Assembly: GCF_002933875.1 (NCBI RefSeq)
Contig: NZ_BFAV01000042.1
Coordinates: forward strand, 1-64,000
Reading direction: 5' to 3'
Length of the DNA stretch: 64,000 nucleotides
Source: Desulfocucumis palustris
GTDB lineage: Bacteria > Bacillota > Desulfotomaculia > Desulfotomaculales > Desulfocucumaceae
Shown here: positions 17,621 to 26,929 of the stretch, in pieces
How positions within the stretch are numbered: position 1 is the stretch's first letter
How the letters are laid out: each line of letters begins with the position of its first letter
The notes under the pieces: model-generated
Seen by the model: only the letters and a program-made list of their open reading frames with translations
Told to the model about the DNA's origin: nothing
Databases searched by the model: none
Made by a program: the position numbers and the translations under genes

Positions 17621-19027
17621 ATGTTCCATTACTTCATTATCCGGGCGGGTATAAGATATTTTTATAAGCAGGAACCGCCGTCCAGATGGCCAATATTTAT
17701 ATCCGGCCCGCGTGGGCCGGGATTGCCGGGGGGAGGAATTTGTACGACCGGTGCTGCAGCCAATCCGCTGCTTCTGGTGGACCAGGAAAAATTCCTGAAA
17801 ATAATCGAGGTGTTCACCAGGGCCACGGACATCACCATCGACATTAATGATGCCAGGGGCTATCCCCTGGTTGAGCATGATTTCTTTTACGGTTTTTGCC
17901 GCACCATTCGCAGTAATCCGGAAGGACTCCGCCGCTGCATCAAATCAAACGCGGAAGTTGGTTTTATGGCTTCAGCCACCGGGCAGGCCAGTGTGTGCAA
18001 ATGCCACGCCGGGATCATGCTGGTGGCGGTACCCATACTGATAGACGGGAAATTCTGCGGCACCATTACCGCGGGACAGATGCGCCTGGAGCAGCCCGAC
18101 GGGAAGGCGCTGGAGCAAATGCTCCGGGCCACCGGGGATTTGGGATTTGATCCCCGGGAACTGGCCAGGTCTTTTTTGGATGTGCAGGTGGTAACCCCGG
18201 AGAAATGCCGGGCTGCCGCGGAATTAATAAGCTATATGGTCAATTCCATAGCCGAGCTGATCTACTTTCACCAGCTCAGGGAGACCCGCACCCGGGAAAA
18301 ACTGAAGCTCATGCACGAGGAAAAAAACCGGGCGGAGATGGAAAACGCCCTGCGGATGGCGGAGTTGAAGAATCTGCAGGCCCAGATTAAACCGCATTTT
18401 CTGTTCAATACCTTAAATACCATCACCGGCCTGGTGATACTGGGGGAAAACCACAAGGCCCAGAACACATTGTACGCCCTGACCGGATTGCTGAGGTACA
18501 ATTTTAACGACCGGGGGGATCTGGTTCCCCTGGGTGAGGAACTGGATTATGTAAAGAATTATCTGGCCATACAAAAAATGCGTTTTGGTGAAAAAATACA
18601 GGTGGAAATAAATGTCCAGCCGGAATTGCTGGAGGCTCCGGTACCCTGCCTGACTTTGCAGCCCCTGGTGGAAAACGCCTGCGTTCATGGACTGGAGTTC
18701 CGGGAAGCGGACGGGGCGTTGAATATCAGCGCCGCCAAAAAGGGTACGGATATGGAGATTTGCGTTATGGACAACGGCCCCGGTTTCTCCCCGGCTGTGC
18801 TGGACAGGCTTAATGCTTTTTTGGCGGGGACTTCGGGGAAAACTGGTCCGGACCTGTCCGGCGGCGGCGGGGCCGGGCTGGGCCTGGGCAATGTGCACAG
18901 GCGGCTGCAGTTGTATTATAATGAAAGTTACGGGTTGAGTGTGGACAGTAAACCGGGCTGCACCAGGGTAATAATGAGCCTGCCGGTGGTGGAAATGCGG
19001 TTTTCGGAAGGTGTCGGGGAGCTATGA
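17621..19027 (+). CDS. PocR-domain sensor histidine kinase (LytS/YesM type)
   Basis: The start is uncertain: the ATG at 17621 has AAGGAG only 2 nt before it, the frame is open further upstream, and a strong GGGGGAGGA at 17729-17737 sits just before the conserved part. A PocR ligand-binding domain (FLKIIEVFTRATDITIDIND, CRTIRSNPEGLRRCIKSN, CHAGIMLVAVPIL, GTITAGQM) is followed by a coiled-coil linker and a His_kinase domain (ALRMAELKNLQAQIKPHFLFNTLN with the phospho-acceptor His in KPHFLFN). The HATPase follows (VENACVHGLE, DNGPGFS). PocR domains bind small metabolites. There are no membrane segments, so it is cytoplasmic. It overlaps the response-regulator gene by ATGA. Confidence 0.85.
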   Translation: MFHYFIIRAGIRYFYKQEPPSRWPIFISGPRGPGLPGGGICTTGAAANPLLLVDQEKFLKIIEVFTRATDITIDINDARGYPLVEHDFFYGFCRTIRSNPEGLRRCIKSNAEVGFMASATGQASVCKCHAGIMLVAVPILIDGKFCGTITAGQMRLEQPDGKALEQMLRATGDLGFDPRELARSFLDVQVVTPEKCRAAAELISYMVNSIAELIYFHQLRETRTREKLKLMHEEKNRAEMENALRMAELKNLQAQIKPHFLFNTLNTITGLVILGENHKAQNTLYALTGLLRYNFNDRGDLVPLGEELDYVKNYLAIQKMRFGEKIQVEINVQPELLEAPVPCLTLQPLVENACVHGLEFREADGALNISAAKKGTDMEICVMDNGPGFSPAVLDRLNAFLAGTSGKTGPDLSGGGGAGLGLGNVHRRLQLYYNESYGLSVDSKPGCTRVIMSLPVVEMRFSEGVGEL

Positions 19028-20100
19028 AAAGATCCTTTGACCTATTGATTGCCGAGGACGAGCCGCTGGAAAGGAAGGTTTTGCGCCACCTGCTGGAAAA
19101 AAGCGGACTTCCCCTGGGCAATATATACGAGGCCGGCAGCGGCAGGGAGGCCGTGCAAACGGCACTGGCCAACCGGCCGGACATAATGGTGATGGATATA
19201 AGAATGCCGGGAATGGACGGACTGGAGGCGGCCAGGGAAATAAAGGAGCAGCTGCCCGGTGCGGTGATAATCATTTTGACGGCCTATGATCGCTTTACCT
19301 ATTCCCAGAAGGCAATCAAAATAGGGGTGGCGGATTTTTTGCTGAAACCGGTGCAGCCGGAGGAATTGTACGGTACCCTGCGCGGAGCTATAAACAGAGT
19401 TGAGGCTTCCCGGCACGAATCCATACTGCCTCCCGGGGAAATGCCCGTGATACCCCCGGGAGTCCGGGAGATTGCCGGAGAGATAATGTGCGGCAACCCC
19501 GGGCAAGCCGCAGCCAGGTGGACACGGCTGGCCAACCGGTGGCTGGAAAGCCTGCCGGGCAAGCCCGAGGCCGGGCCGGCAAGGTGGTTTGCCTGGGAGG
19601 TGCTGGTCATAGTATTTCAGGACCTTCAGCAAAGCAACCTGTTCGCCGGGGAACTGCACAGCCTGAAAAATGAACTGGGCGGGCAAATAATTGATATATC
19701 CGGCACCGTCGACATGCTGCGCTGGGGCCGGCGCATGGTGGACGAGTTTGACCGGCTTTTCCGGGGCAGCGTGAATTTCGACCAGTTGGTGGTCCACCGG
19801 GTTCAGCAGTATATCAGGGAAAATTACTCCCAGGAGCTCTCCCTGCATACCCTGGCGGGAATGGTACACCTGAACCAGGCCTATTTAAGCCGCCTGTTCA
19901 AACAAAAAACGGGTATCAGCTTTACGGATTTTCTTACAAGGGTGCGCCTGCAGGAAGCCAAACGCCTTTTGTTGACCACCGGCCAGTCCATTGATGAGGT
20001 GGCGGCGGCGGTGGGGTTTAAAAACAACAGTTATTTTACCTCGGTGTTTAAAAAGCGCGAGGGAATTAACCCGTCGGAATTCCGCAGCCGCCAGTCCTGA
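19024..20100 (+). CDS. YesN-type response regulator (REC-AraC)
   Basis: 358 residues; the ATG overlaps the kinase stop codon (ATGA), so the pair is translationally coupled. The receiver domain (1-120) has the acidic pair in LLIAEDEPLERK, the phospho-acceptor Asp in DIMVMDIRMPGMDG, and the Lys in DFLLKPVQPEE. A helical linker follows. The C-terminal AraC-type domain holds two helix-turn-helix units (LHTLAGMVHLNQAYLSRLFK, SIDEVAAAVGFKNNSYFTSVFKKREG). Targets are probably metabolite-uptake genes; the divergent amino-acid permease is the nearest candidate. Confidence 0.9.
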   Translation: MKRSFDLLIAEDEPLERKVLRHLLEKSGLPLGNIYEAGSGREAVQTALANRPDIMVMDIRMPGMDGLEAAREIKEQLPGAVIIILTAYDRFTYSQKAIKIGVADFLLKPVQPEELYGTLRGAINRVEASRHESILPPGEMPVIPPGVREIAGEIMCGNPGQAAARWTRLANRWLESLPGKPEAGPARWFAWEVLVIVFQDLQQSNLFAGELHSLKNELGGQIIDISGTVDMLRWGRRMVDEFDRLFRGSVNFDQLVVHRVQQYIRENYSQELSLHTLAGMVHLNQAYLSRLFKQKTGISFTDFLTRVRLQEAKRLLLTTGQSIDEVAAAVGFKNNSYFTSVFKKREGINPSEFRSRQS

Positions 20101-20120
20101 AAAACACCCGCGTCTGCACA

Positions 20121-20142
20121 ATACCCCTGAAAACAGGGGTAT
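20121..20142 (+). terminator. Terminator after the YesN-type regulator
   Basis: The stem ATACCCCTG/CAGGGGTAT with loop AAAA is followed by TATTGTTT, 20 bp after the regulator stop codon. Confidence 0.75.
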
Positions 20143-20176
20143 TATTGTTTAGAAGGGTTTAATATTGCTCACAGTT

Positions 20177-20232
20177 ACAAAAAGGGGCGGGAGGTTTTAT
20201 TTTTGTTGATAAAACCTCCTACCCCTTTTTGT
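20177..20232 (+). terminator. Long hairpin upstream of the opuC-type operon
   Basis: Arms 20177-20200 and 20209-20232 pair over about 22 bp with two mismatches near the middle. A-runs and T-runs sit at the outer ends, so it could act as a bidirectional terminator. It lies about 160 bp ahead of the ABC operon. 20233-20393 is AT-rich and otherwise featureless. Confidence 0.6.
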
Positions 20233-20393
20233 ATTGCTAAACCTTACCATGGATCTAATAAGTTGCCGCCAACCTATTGTTATAACTTAAGATGTATGTT
20301 ATATTTTCTTTGGTTAACACTAATTTTTAATTGTTTACTGGTGAATTTTTCATTTTTTGTAGATATACCATATTTTACTAAGGGGTTTTGGCA

Positions 20394-21527
20394 TTGATTA
20401 GATTTGAAAATGTATCCAAGGTGTATGGTGCCCAGGCAGTTGTTAAAAACATTGACTTCCAGGTGGCCCAGGGAGAGTTTCTGGTGCTTATCGGCCCCAG
20501 CGGATGCGGCAAAACCACCACCCTGAAAATGATTAACCGGCTGGTGGAACCAAGCGGCGGTAAAATTCTGGTGGGCGGCAGGGACATAATGCAGCTTGAC
20601 CCGGTGATGTTACGCAGGGAAATTGGCTATGTGATTCAACAAATCGGGCTTTTCCCCAATATGTCCATTGAGGAAAATATTGATTTGGTACCCCGGCTAT
20701 TGGGTTGGGAAAAGGAAAAAAGGGCGGGCAGGGTACGCGAATTGCTCAAACTGGTGGATATGGATTACGACATGTATGCCGGGCGTTATCCCAACGAGCT
20801 GAGCGGCGGGCAGCAGCAGCGTATTGGCGTTCTCAGGGCGCTGGCCGCGGAACCTTCAATTATATTGATGGATGAGCCCTTCGGGGCGCTGGATCCCATA
20901 ACCCGGGAAAATCTACAGGATGAGTTGAAGAATTTACAGAACAAATTGCAAAAAACCATAGTATTTGTTACCCATGACATGGATGAGGCCATTAAGCTGG
21001 CCGACCGTATCGCCATAATGAGGGATGGCGGCATAGTCCAGCTGGCTTCCCCGGAAACAATACTCAGGCATCCCAAAGACGATTTTGTGGTGGAATTCAT
21101 AGGCAAGCACCGGGTCGGCAGTGAGCTGGCAACCGTGGAATCCATCATGAAAAGCAATCCTGTGATTATAGGGCCTGACAAGGGAGGGGCGGAGGCCCTT
21201 GCGCTGATGAGGCGCAAAGGTGTGGATACCCTGCTGGTGGTGGATGGGGAGAAAAAGTTACTGGGTGTGCTGTCCATCGAGAAGCTTGATCGGGAACACA
21301 AAGCAGTCCGGCTGATAAAGGATGTTATGGATACAAATTTGCCTGTGGTTACGGCTGAATCTTCCGCCAGCGAGGCCTTTGACCTCTTGATTGGGCAGGG
21401 ACTAAAATATCTTCCCGTGGTTGATGAGCAAAACCGGCTGTTGGGACTGGTTACCAGGACCAGCATGGTCAATGCCCTGGCTGGTGTGGTTTGGGGAGAG
21501 GAGGATGGCGTTGAGTCCAATTTTTGA
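20394..21527 (+). CDS. opuCA: OpuCA-type ABC transporter ATPase with CBS domains
   Basis: 377 residues from the TTG at 20394, preceded by AAGGGG at about 8 nt and giving the usual MIRFENVSKVYG start; a TTG 6 nt earlier is also in frame. ATPase with Walker A (GPSGCGKTT), Q-loop, signature LSGGQQQR, Walker B (IILMDEPFG) and H-loop (VTHDMDEA). Two CBS domains fill the C-terminal third (about 245-370). In OpuA/OpuC ATPases these sense ionic strength or c-di-AMP. It powers import of quaternary amines such as glycine betaine, choline or carnitine. First gene of a four-gene operon with two permeases and a binding lipoprotein. Confidence 0.9.
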   Translation: MIRFENVSKVYGAQAVVKNIDFQVAQGEFLVLIGPSGCGKTTTLKMINRLVEPSGGKILVGGRDIMQLDPVMLRREIGYVIQQIGLFPNMSIEENIDLVPRLLGWEKEKRAGRVRELLKLVDMDYDMYAGRYPNELSGGQQQRIGVLRALAAEPSIILMDEPFGALDPITRENLQDELKNLQNKLQKTIVFVTHDMDEAIKLADRIAIMRDGGIVQLASPETILRHPKDDFVVEFIGKHRVGSELATVESIMKSNPVIIGPDKGGAEALALMRRKGVDTLLVVDGEKKLLGVLSIEKLDREHKAVRLIKDVMDTNLPVVTAESSASEAFDLLIGQGLKYLPVVDEQNRLLGLVTRTSMVNALAGVVWGEEDGVESNF

Positions 21528-22146
21528 ACTTTTAGCCACACGCTGGCCGGAAATAAGCGTGGCCCTCTGGCAACATATTTATCTCTCAATGGGCTCAGTG
21601 GCTTTTGGAATTCTTATTTCCGTTCCTCTGGGTATCTGGCTGTCTTCCAGGGATAAAACAGCCAGGATGGTGCTCGGGGTGTTCGGGGCGGTACAGACCA
21701 TTCCCAGCCTGGCTTTTCTGGGCTTTGTGCTGCCGGTGCTGGGTATCGGCACGCTGCCGGCCATGACCGTACTCTTTATTTATTCTGTTTTACCCATATT
21801 ACGCAACACCTATACGGCAATTAAGGAGGTAAACCCTGCTTTGCTTGAGGCCGGCACCGGCATGGGCATGACCGCCCGGGAACTGCTTTTTATGGTTAAA
21901 CTGCCCATGGCGTTGCCGGTGATAATGTCGGGAATAAAAATATCAACCGTTTATATAATCAGCTGGACAACCTTTTCCGCCCTTATCGGCGCGGGTGGTC
22001 TGGGTGATCTTATCTACGGCGGCATGAATGTTTATGATCTGGGCTTAATTGTGGCGGGAACCATTCCTGCGGCGCTGCTGGCTATTCTGGCCGGTTCGAT
22101 TCTGGGACGGCTGGAGAGGGCTGTTAAGCCCCGGGGACTGAGGTAA
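21511..22146 (+). CDS. opuCB: OpuCB-type ABC transporter permease
   Basis: 211 residues. The TTG at 21511 has AGGAGG 6 nt before it; the ATG at 21505 directly abuts the site. It overlaps the end of opuCA by 17 nt. Five to six hydrophobic helices; the EAA-like loop (NPALLEAGTGMGMTARELLFMVKLPMALPVI) that contacts the ATPase is clear, with FSALIGAGGLGD after it. Membrane half-pore of the quaternary-amine importer. Confidence 0.9.
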   Translation: MSPIFELLATRWPEISVALWQHIYLSMGSVAFGILISVPLGIWLSSRDKTARMVLGVFGAVQTIPSLAFLGFVLPVLGIGTLPAMTVLFIYSVLPILRNTYTAIKEVNPALLEAGTGMGMTARELLFMVKLPMALPVIMSGIKISTVYIISWTTFSALIGAGGLGDLIYGGMNVYDLGLIVAGTIPAALLAILAGSILGRLERAVKPRGLR

Positions 22147-22180
22147 GCCTATGCTGTAAAAAAAAGGAGGGGGTGAGTTT

Positions 22181-22798
22181 ATGTATAACATACTGGCGCT
22201 TACCTTGCAGCACCTGTGGCTGTCGGCCGCCGGAGTTTTGATAGCCTGTCTGGTGGGAATGCCATTGGCCGTGGTATTGCTGCGATACCGTGTTTTAGCG
22301 GGGCCGGTGATGGCTGTTATAGATGCCTTTCAAACCATACCCAGTCTGGCCATGCTGGCAATACTAATGTATTACCTGGGCCTGGGGAATACCACTTTAA
22401 TAGTGGCGCTTTTTATATACGCGCTGCTGCCCGTTGTTAGAAATACATACGTCGGGCTGGACGGTGTGAACCGGGAATTGCTGGAGGCGGGAAAGGGAAT
22501 GGGTATGACCCGCTGGCAGATACTCAGGCTGGTTCGTATTCCCATAGCCCTGCCGGTAATTCTGGCAGGTTTCCGGGTGGCCATAGTGACTTCCATCGGC
22601 ATTGCCACCGTTGGTACGCTGATTGGCGCGGGGGGGCTGGGTGATCCTATCTGGAGGGGGATACAGCTTTCCGACACGGCCTTAATTCTCTGGGGAGCCG
22701 TTCCCGCAGCCGTGATGGCGGTTCTGTCGGATATTCTGCTGGGCAGGCTGGAAAAAACCGTGATTCCAAGAGGAATGAGAGTTAAAATAGCTGATTGA
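22181..22798 (+). CDS. opuCD: OpuCD-type ABC transporter permease
   Basis: 205 residues, ATG behind AAAGGAGGGGG. Paralogous to the permease just upstream. Its EAA loop is NRELLEAGKGMGMTRWQILRLVRIPIALPVI, and TLIGAGGLGDPIWRG follows. With the other permease it should form the heterodimeric membrane channel. Its stop overlaps the beginning of the binding-protein frame. Confidence 0.9.
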   Translation: MYNILALTLQHLWLSAAGVLIACLVGMPLAVVLLRYRVLAGPVMAVIDAFQTIPSLAMLAILMYYLGLGNTTLIVALFIYALLPVVRNTYVGLDGVNRELLEAGKGMGMTRWQILRLVRIPIALPVILAGFRVAIVTSIGIATVGTLIGAGGLGDPIWRGIQLSDTALILWGAVPAAVMAVLSDILLGRLEKTVIPRGMRVKIAD

Positions 22799-23712
22799 AG
22801 GGGTTGTTTATTATTAGAAAAATTATATTACCGGTTTTATTGCTGTCAATGGCGCTGGTGTTTGCCGGATGCGGGGGCGATAACTCCCCTGCGGGTTCAA
22901 AGGGCAAAGTTGTGGTGGGTTCGAAAAATTTTAATGAGAATATCATTCTTGGAGAGATGCTGACCCAGCTGATTGAGGCAAAAACCGATTTAACCGTGGA
23001 ACACAAACCCAATCTCGGGGGAACGATGGTGTGTTTTAACGCCCTGAAAAAGGGCGATCTGGACCTGTACCCCGACTATACAGGAACCGGCCTGATGGCC
23101 ATATTAAAAAGGCCTGTTGAAACCGACCCCGACAAGGTGTATAACCTTGTGCAGGAGGAATACAATAAACAGTTCGATTTGAAATGGATGAAACCTTTCG
23201 GGTTTAACAACACCTACGCCATTGCCGTTCGTCAGGAAACCGCGGAAAAATATAATTTGCAAAAAACCTCCGACCTTGCCGCTTTGTCCGGGGACATGCT
23301 TTTTGGAGGGGAACAGGAGTTTTTTAACAGGCAGGATGGTTACGACGGGCTGATTAAAGCCTACGGGCTTAAATTTAAGGATACCAAATCCTTTGAAACC
23401 GCGTTGAAATACCAGGCCGCGGCCCAGAAAAAAATTGATGTCACCGATGCCTTCAGCACCGACGGAGAATTAATTACTTATAATTTAAAAATACTTGAAG
23501 ACGATAAAAATTTCTTTCCACCTTATTTTTGCACGGCGGTGGTAAGGAACGACACCCTTAAAAAATATCCGGAGCTTGAAGAAACCATCAACCTGCTGGA
23601 AGGAAAAATAAGCGATGAGGAAATGCAGCAATTAAACTACCAGGTGGCGGAGAAAAAGCGGGAAGCCAAGGATGTGGTGGTAGAGTTTTTACAGGATAAG
23701 GGCATCATATAA
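22795..23712 (+). CDS. opuCC: OpuCC-type quaternary-amine-binding lipoprotein
   Basis: Up to 305 residues. The listed TTG overlaps the previous stop. The only good ribosome site, AAGGGG at 22797-22802, lies 7 nt before an ATT at 22810, which would give the tidy signal peptide (M)IRKIILPVLLLSMALVFAGC; an ATT start is therefore possible. The lipobox is FAGC. The mature part is an OpuAC-type binding domain (VVVGSKNFNENIILGEML, PNLGGTMVCFNALKKGDLDL, YPDYTGTGL, EFFNRQDGYDGL, VTDAFSTDGELITYNL). It captures betaine/choline/carnitine-type ligands outside the membrane. Last gene of the operon. Confidence 0.88.
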   Translation: MKGLFIIRKIILPVLLLSMALVFAGCGGDNSPAGSKGKVVVGSKNFNENIILGEMLTQLIEAKTDLTVEHKPNLGGTMVCFNALKKGDLDLYPDYTGTGLMAILKRPVETDPDKVYNLVQEEYNKQFDLKWMKPFGFNNTYAIAVRQETAEKYNLQKTSDLAALSGDMLFGGEQEFFNRQDGYDGLIKAYGLKFKDTKSFETALKYQAAAQKKIDVTDAFSTDGELITYNLKILEDDKNFFPPYFCTAVVRNDTLKKYPELEETINLLEGKISDEEMQQLNYQVAEKKREAKDVVVEFLQDKGII

Positions 23713-23758
23713 AAATAATAATCTCTATATGACAGGAAAGTGCGATACTGTCAAATAT

Positions 23759-23794
23759 CCCGGATTTAGCATATAAATCCGGGTTTTATTTTTG
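23759..23794 (+). terminator. Terminator of the opuC-type operon
   Basis: CCCGGATTT (23759-23767) pairs with AAATCCGGG (23775-23783), followed by TTTTATTTTTG. The rest of the 320-bp gap, to 24032, shows no gene and no clear signal beyond an AT-rich stretch before the ATPase ribosome site. Confidence 0.85.
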
Positions 23795-24032
23795 CCGTAA
23801 ACACGGACGTGAATATTCTTTTTCCTTCTTAGGTGTACTTTAAAAGCCAATCCCGGATTTTTTACGGTTTCAGCCGGACCCGTCATCCAACCCCCCATAC
23901 CCGGAATGGATGCAGTTGGATATTTTTGGGGGTTCGGGCGGCCAAGTTGTTAAATAAAGGTTATTTTTTCCACTCCATTGTTCATATCAATGTAGTATAC
24001 AAGCTTCATAATTTAATCGAGGAGTGGTTGGG

Positions 24033-26777
24033 GTGGCCGGAAAATGGCATTTGATGACCCCGGAGGAGGTACTGGAGGTTTTTCGCTCCGATCCGGTCAG
24101 GGGGTTGGAGGAGAAGGAGGCGTCGGACAGGCTGGCCAGGTTCGGCCCCAATGAAATTGGAAAAGAGCCGGTTTTACGCGCCGGGCAGATTTTTGTGGAG
24201 CAATTCAGGGATATAAAGCTTTCCGCTTTGCTGGCGGTGGCGGCTCTAACCGGGCTCACGGGGGAATATGCCGGGGCGGCGGCAGTGCTGGTCATGGCCC
24301 TGCTGGGGGCTGTGACCGGGTTTATCCAGGAATACCGTACTGAAAAAAATATACGCCGGGCAAAGGATGCAATAGTTCCCCGGGCCAGGGTGGTCCGGGA
24401 CGGCAAGGAAAAAACAGTGCCGGCAAAATTAATTGTACCCGGCGATCTGGTTATCCTGGAACAGGGCGACATAGTTCCGGCCGACCTGAGACTCACCTGG
24501 ACAAGCAGTCTGCAAATTGAGGAAGCTGTTCTTACAGGGGATACCGGCCCGGTAATAAAGTCGGAGCCTGAGGAATCCGGGGAGGACTCCCCGGGGCACC
24601 GCCGGAACATGGCTTTTGGGGGTACGGTGGTGTCCGGCGGCAGTGGCAGGGGGGTGGTTGTGGCCACCGGGATGTTGTCTGAAATAGGGCTTGAGGCCGG
24701 GGTGAGCGGCCATTCCGAAGATGACGCGCCTATGCAGGGCTTTTTGGCTTACCGGGGCCGTTTCATTTTTTACGCCGGGCTGGCGGCATGCCTGGCAGTA
24801 ACGGTGATAGGCGTGTACCGGGGGCAGGATGTTTATCTGATGCTGTTGACCGGTTTAAGTCTGGCCGCCGCTGCTGTGCCCGGGGGATTGCCCGCGGTAT
24901 TGAATTTTTCCCTGGGCCTCGGGTTGATCAGGATGCTACGCCGGGGTGTGGTGGCCCGGGAGATCTCCGCCGTGGAAAAAACAGCCGGCGTCACAGTGCT
25001 CTGCCTGAACAAAACAGGCATCCTTACCCGCAATGTAATGACGGTTCGCCTGGTTTTGGCGGGGGACGCCGAGGTGACGGCGGAAGGAGAAGGATATGAG
25101 CCCCGGGGGGCGTTGAAATATGACAGGGGGCTGATAAAGGGCCCGGAGTTGCAGCTTTTATTGAGAGCTGCCGCACTGTGCAACAATGCCGTGCTGCACA
25201 GGGGAGAAATAACCATTGGGGGACTGTTCCGGGATATGGGAAAGGGTTTGAGTCCCAGGCAGTGGGGAATTTCCGGCGACCCCACCGAGGGAGCCTTGCT
25301 GGTGATGGCCGCCAGGGGCGGTGTCTGGAGGGAAAAACTGGAGCAAAAGGAAAGCAGGGTGAGGGAAATACCCTTTAGTCCCGGGAGAAGGCGCATGACG
25401 GTTATTTACCGGGGAAATACGGGTAATGTAACCGCTTATGTGAAAGGCGCCCCGGAGGAATTGCTGGACAGGTGCGCCAGCCTTTACCAGGATGGAGTGC
25501 CTGTTCCCATGGGTCTGGAGGACAGGGAGAAATTGCTCCGGCAGGTTTCCGGGCTGGCGGCCCGGGGGCTTAGGGTGCTGGCCCTGGCCTGCCGGGAAAT
25601 GACGGAGGATATTAAAGTTTATGAACCGGAAGCTGTGGAGAGGGAACTGGTTTTTCTGGGGCTCGCAGGCCTGGGGGATACTCCGGACCCTGCCGCCGCC
25701 GGCGTCCTGTACGGGCTTAGGCGGGCCGGGGTAAAAGCTGTTCTGGCGACCGGGGAGCACCCGCTGACCGCCCGGGCCCTGGCCGCGGAAGCCGGGTTCT
25801 GGGGGCTTACAAACAGCGTAATAACCGGAGAGCAGATGGATCAGATGAATGACGGGGAACTGGCCCGGGAACTGGAAAAGGGAAGCATTTTCGCCAGGGT
25901 TGATCCCTTTCGGAAACTGCGTATTATCAAGTCTTTGAAACAATCCGGACATGTGGTGGCCTGCACCGGTAAAGGGGTGGCCGACATACCTGTTATTAAT
26001 GAGGCTGATCTGGGCATAGCCCTGGAAGGCCGGGCGGCGCCCGCCCTTATAGACAAATCCTCCCTGGTGCTCCGGGGCGGCGGCTTCAGCTCTTTTGCCG
26101 GTGCCCTGGAAGAGTCCAGGGGTATCTGCCGGAATGCGCGAAATATATTAATTTATCTGCTTTCCTGCTGTCTGTCGCTGCTGGCCGTTACACTGGCCGC
26201 GGTTCTGGCCGGTTTTCCGCCCCTCTTTTTACCGGTGCAGATACTCTGGCTGGGTTTGTTATTCGGGGGGCTTCCGGTTATGGCTCTGGGGATGGACCCG
26301 CCGGATAAAAGGGTGCTTTTCAACATGCCCGAAAAAACAAGCGGCATATTAAACATGGCTGTGGCCCGCAAGGTCGCCTCCAGGGGGATTGTGGCAGGGC
26401 TGGCGGTAATGTCGGTATTTTGCCTGCTTTACGGCGGCAGCCCCGGGGGGTTGGACGCGGCCAGGACGGCAGCGTTGAACGCCATGGTGCTTATGATGCT
26501 GTTTTGCACATTTACAGGCCATAATGAATACCATGCCGGCGGGGAATTCTTCCCCCCGGCGAATCAACGGCTGACGGCCGCTGCCGTTTCGATTCTGGCG
26601 CTTCAGCTGGCGGTAACTTACCTGTCCCTTTTAACCCCCCTGTTTCATACCGTGCCGCTGCAATTACACCAATGGGGCTTAATACTGGCGGTATGCGCCC
26701 TTGCGCTGCCCGCCGTCCTGGTATTCCGCCGTATAAGGAAAAGGTTCGGGGAGAAAATAATGTATTTAAAGGTGTGA
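24033..26777 (+). CDS. P2-type cation ATPase homologue lacking catalytic residues (pseudoenzyme?)
   Basis: 914 residues from the GTG at 24033 (GAGGAG 8 nt before); full family length, no stop or frameshift. The architecture is that of Ca-type P-ATPases: N-terminal actuator region (PEEVLEVFRSDPVRGLEEKE), core membrane helices, nucleotide domain with YVKGAPEELLDRC and GDPTEGALL, C-terminal helices. The signature residues are altered. The phosphorylated Asp of DKTGT is Asn326 (NKTGI). TGES is TGDT (168-171). The membrane PEGLP is PGGLP. TGD is TGE. TGDGVNDAP is TGKGVADIP (Lys647). It should not autophosphorylate. Either a slowly decaying gene or a protein with a new, non-pumping role. Confidence 0.85.
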   Translation: MAGKWHLMTPEEVLEVFRSDPVRGLEEKEASDRLARFGPNEIGKEPVLRAGQIFVEQFRDIKLSALLAVAALTGLTGEYAGAAAVLVMALLGAVTGFIQEYRTEKNIRRAKDAIVPRARVVRDGKEKTVPAKLIVPGDLVILEQGDIVPADLRLTWTSSLQIEEAVLTGDTGPVIKSEPEESGEDSPGHRRNMAFGGTVVSGGSGRGVVVATGMLSEIGLEAGVSGHSEDDAPMQGFLAYRGRFIFYAGLAACLAVTVIGVYRGQDVYLMLLTGLSLAAAAVPGGLPAVLNFSLGLGLIRMLRRGVVAREISAVEKTAGVTVLCLNKTGILTRNVMTVRLVLAGDAEVTAEGEGYEPRGALKYDRGLIKGPELQLLLRAAALCNNAVLHRGEITIGGLFRDMGKGLSPRQWGISGDPTEGALLVMAARGGVWREKLEQKESRVREIPFSPGRRRMTVIYRGNTGNVTAYVKGAPEELLDRCASLYQDGVPVPMGLEDREKLLRQVSGLAARGLRVLALACREMTEDIKVYEPEAVERELVFLGLAGLGDTPDPAAAGVLYGLRRAGVKAVLATGEHPLTARALAAEAGFWGLTNSVITGEQMDQMNDGELARELEKGSIFARVDPFRKLRIIKSLKQSGHVVACTGKGVADIPVINEADLGIALEGRAAPALIDKSSLVLRGGGFSSFAGALEESRGICRNARNILIYLLSCCLSLLAVTLAAVLAGFPPLFLPVQILWLGLLFGGLPVMALGMDPPDKRVLFNMPEKTSGILNMAVARKVASRGIVAGLAVMSVFCLLYGGSPGGLDAARTAALNAMVLMMLFCTFTGHNEYHAGGEFFPPANQRLTAAAVSILALQLAVTYLSLLTPLFHTVPLQLHQWGLILAVCALALPAVLVFRRIRKRFGEKIMYLKV

Positions 26778-26888
26778 ATACCGGCTGCCCGGGTGGCGCG
26801 CCTTTAATCCGGATTGGTGAAGGAACAGGTTTTTTACGGTGAGTTTATAATAAAGCAGGAAATAGTATACTGGTTGGGGAAAGTAAAA

Positions 26889-26913
26889 AGGTGTGCCTTT
26901 ATGGGGCACACCT
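26889..26913 (+). promoter_or_regulatory. Hairpin just upstream of dapF
   Basis: A 9-bp perfect stem AGGTGTGCC/GGCACACCT (26889-26897 and 26905-26913) ends 16 bp before the probable dapF start. No T-run follows, so it is unlikely to terminate. It may affect translation or be a chance structure. Confidence 0.4.
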
Positions 26914-26929
26914 GAAGGTGTTTACGGGG

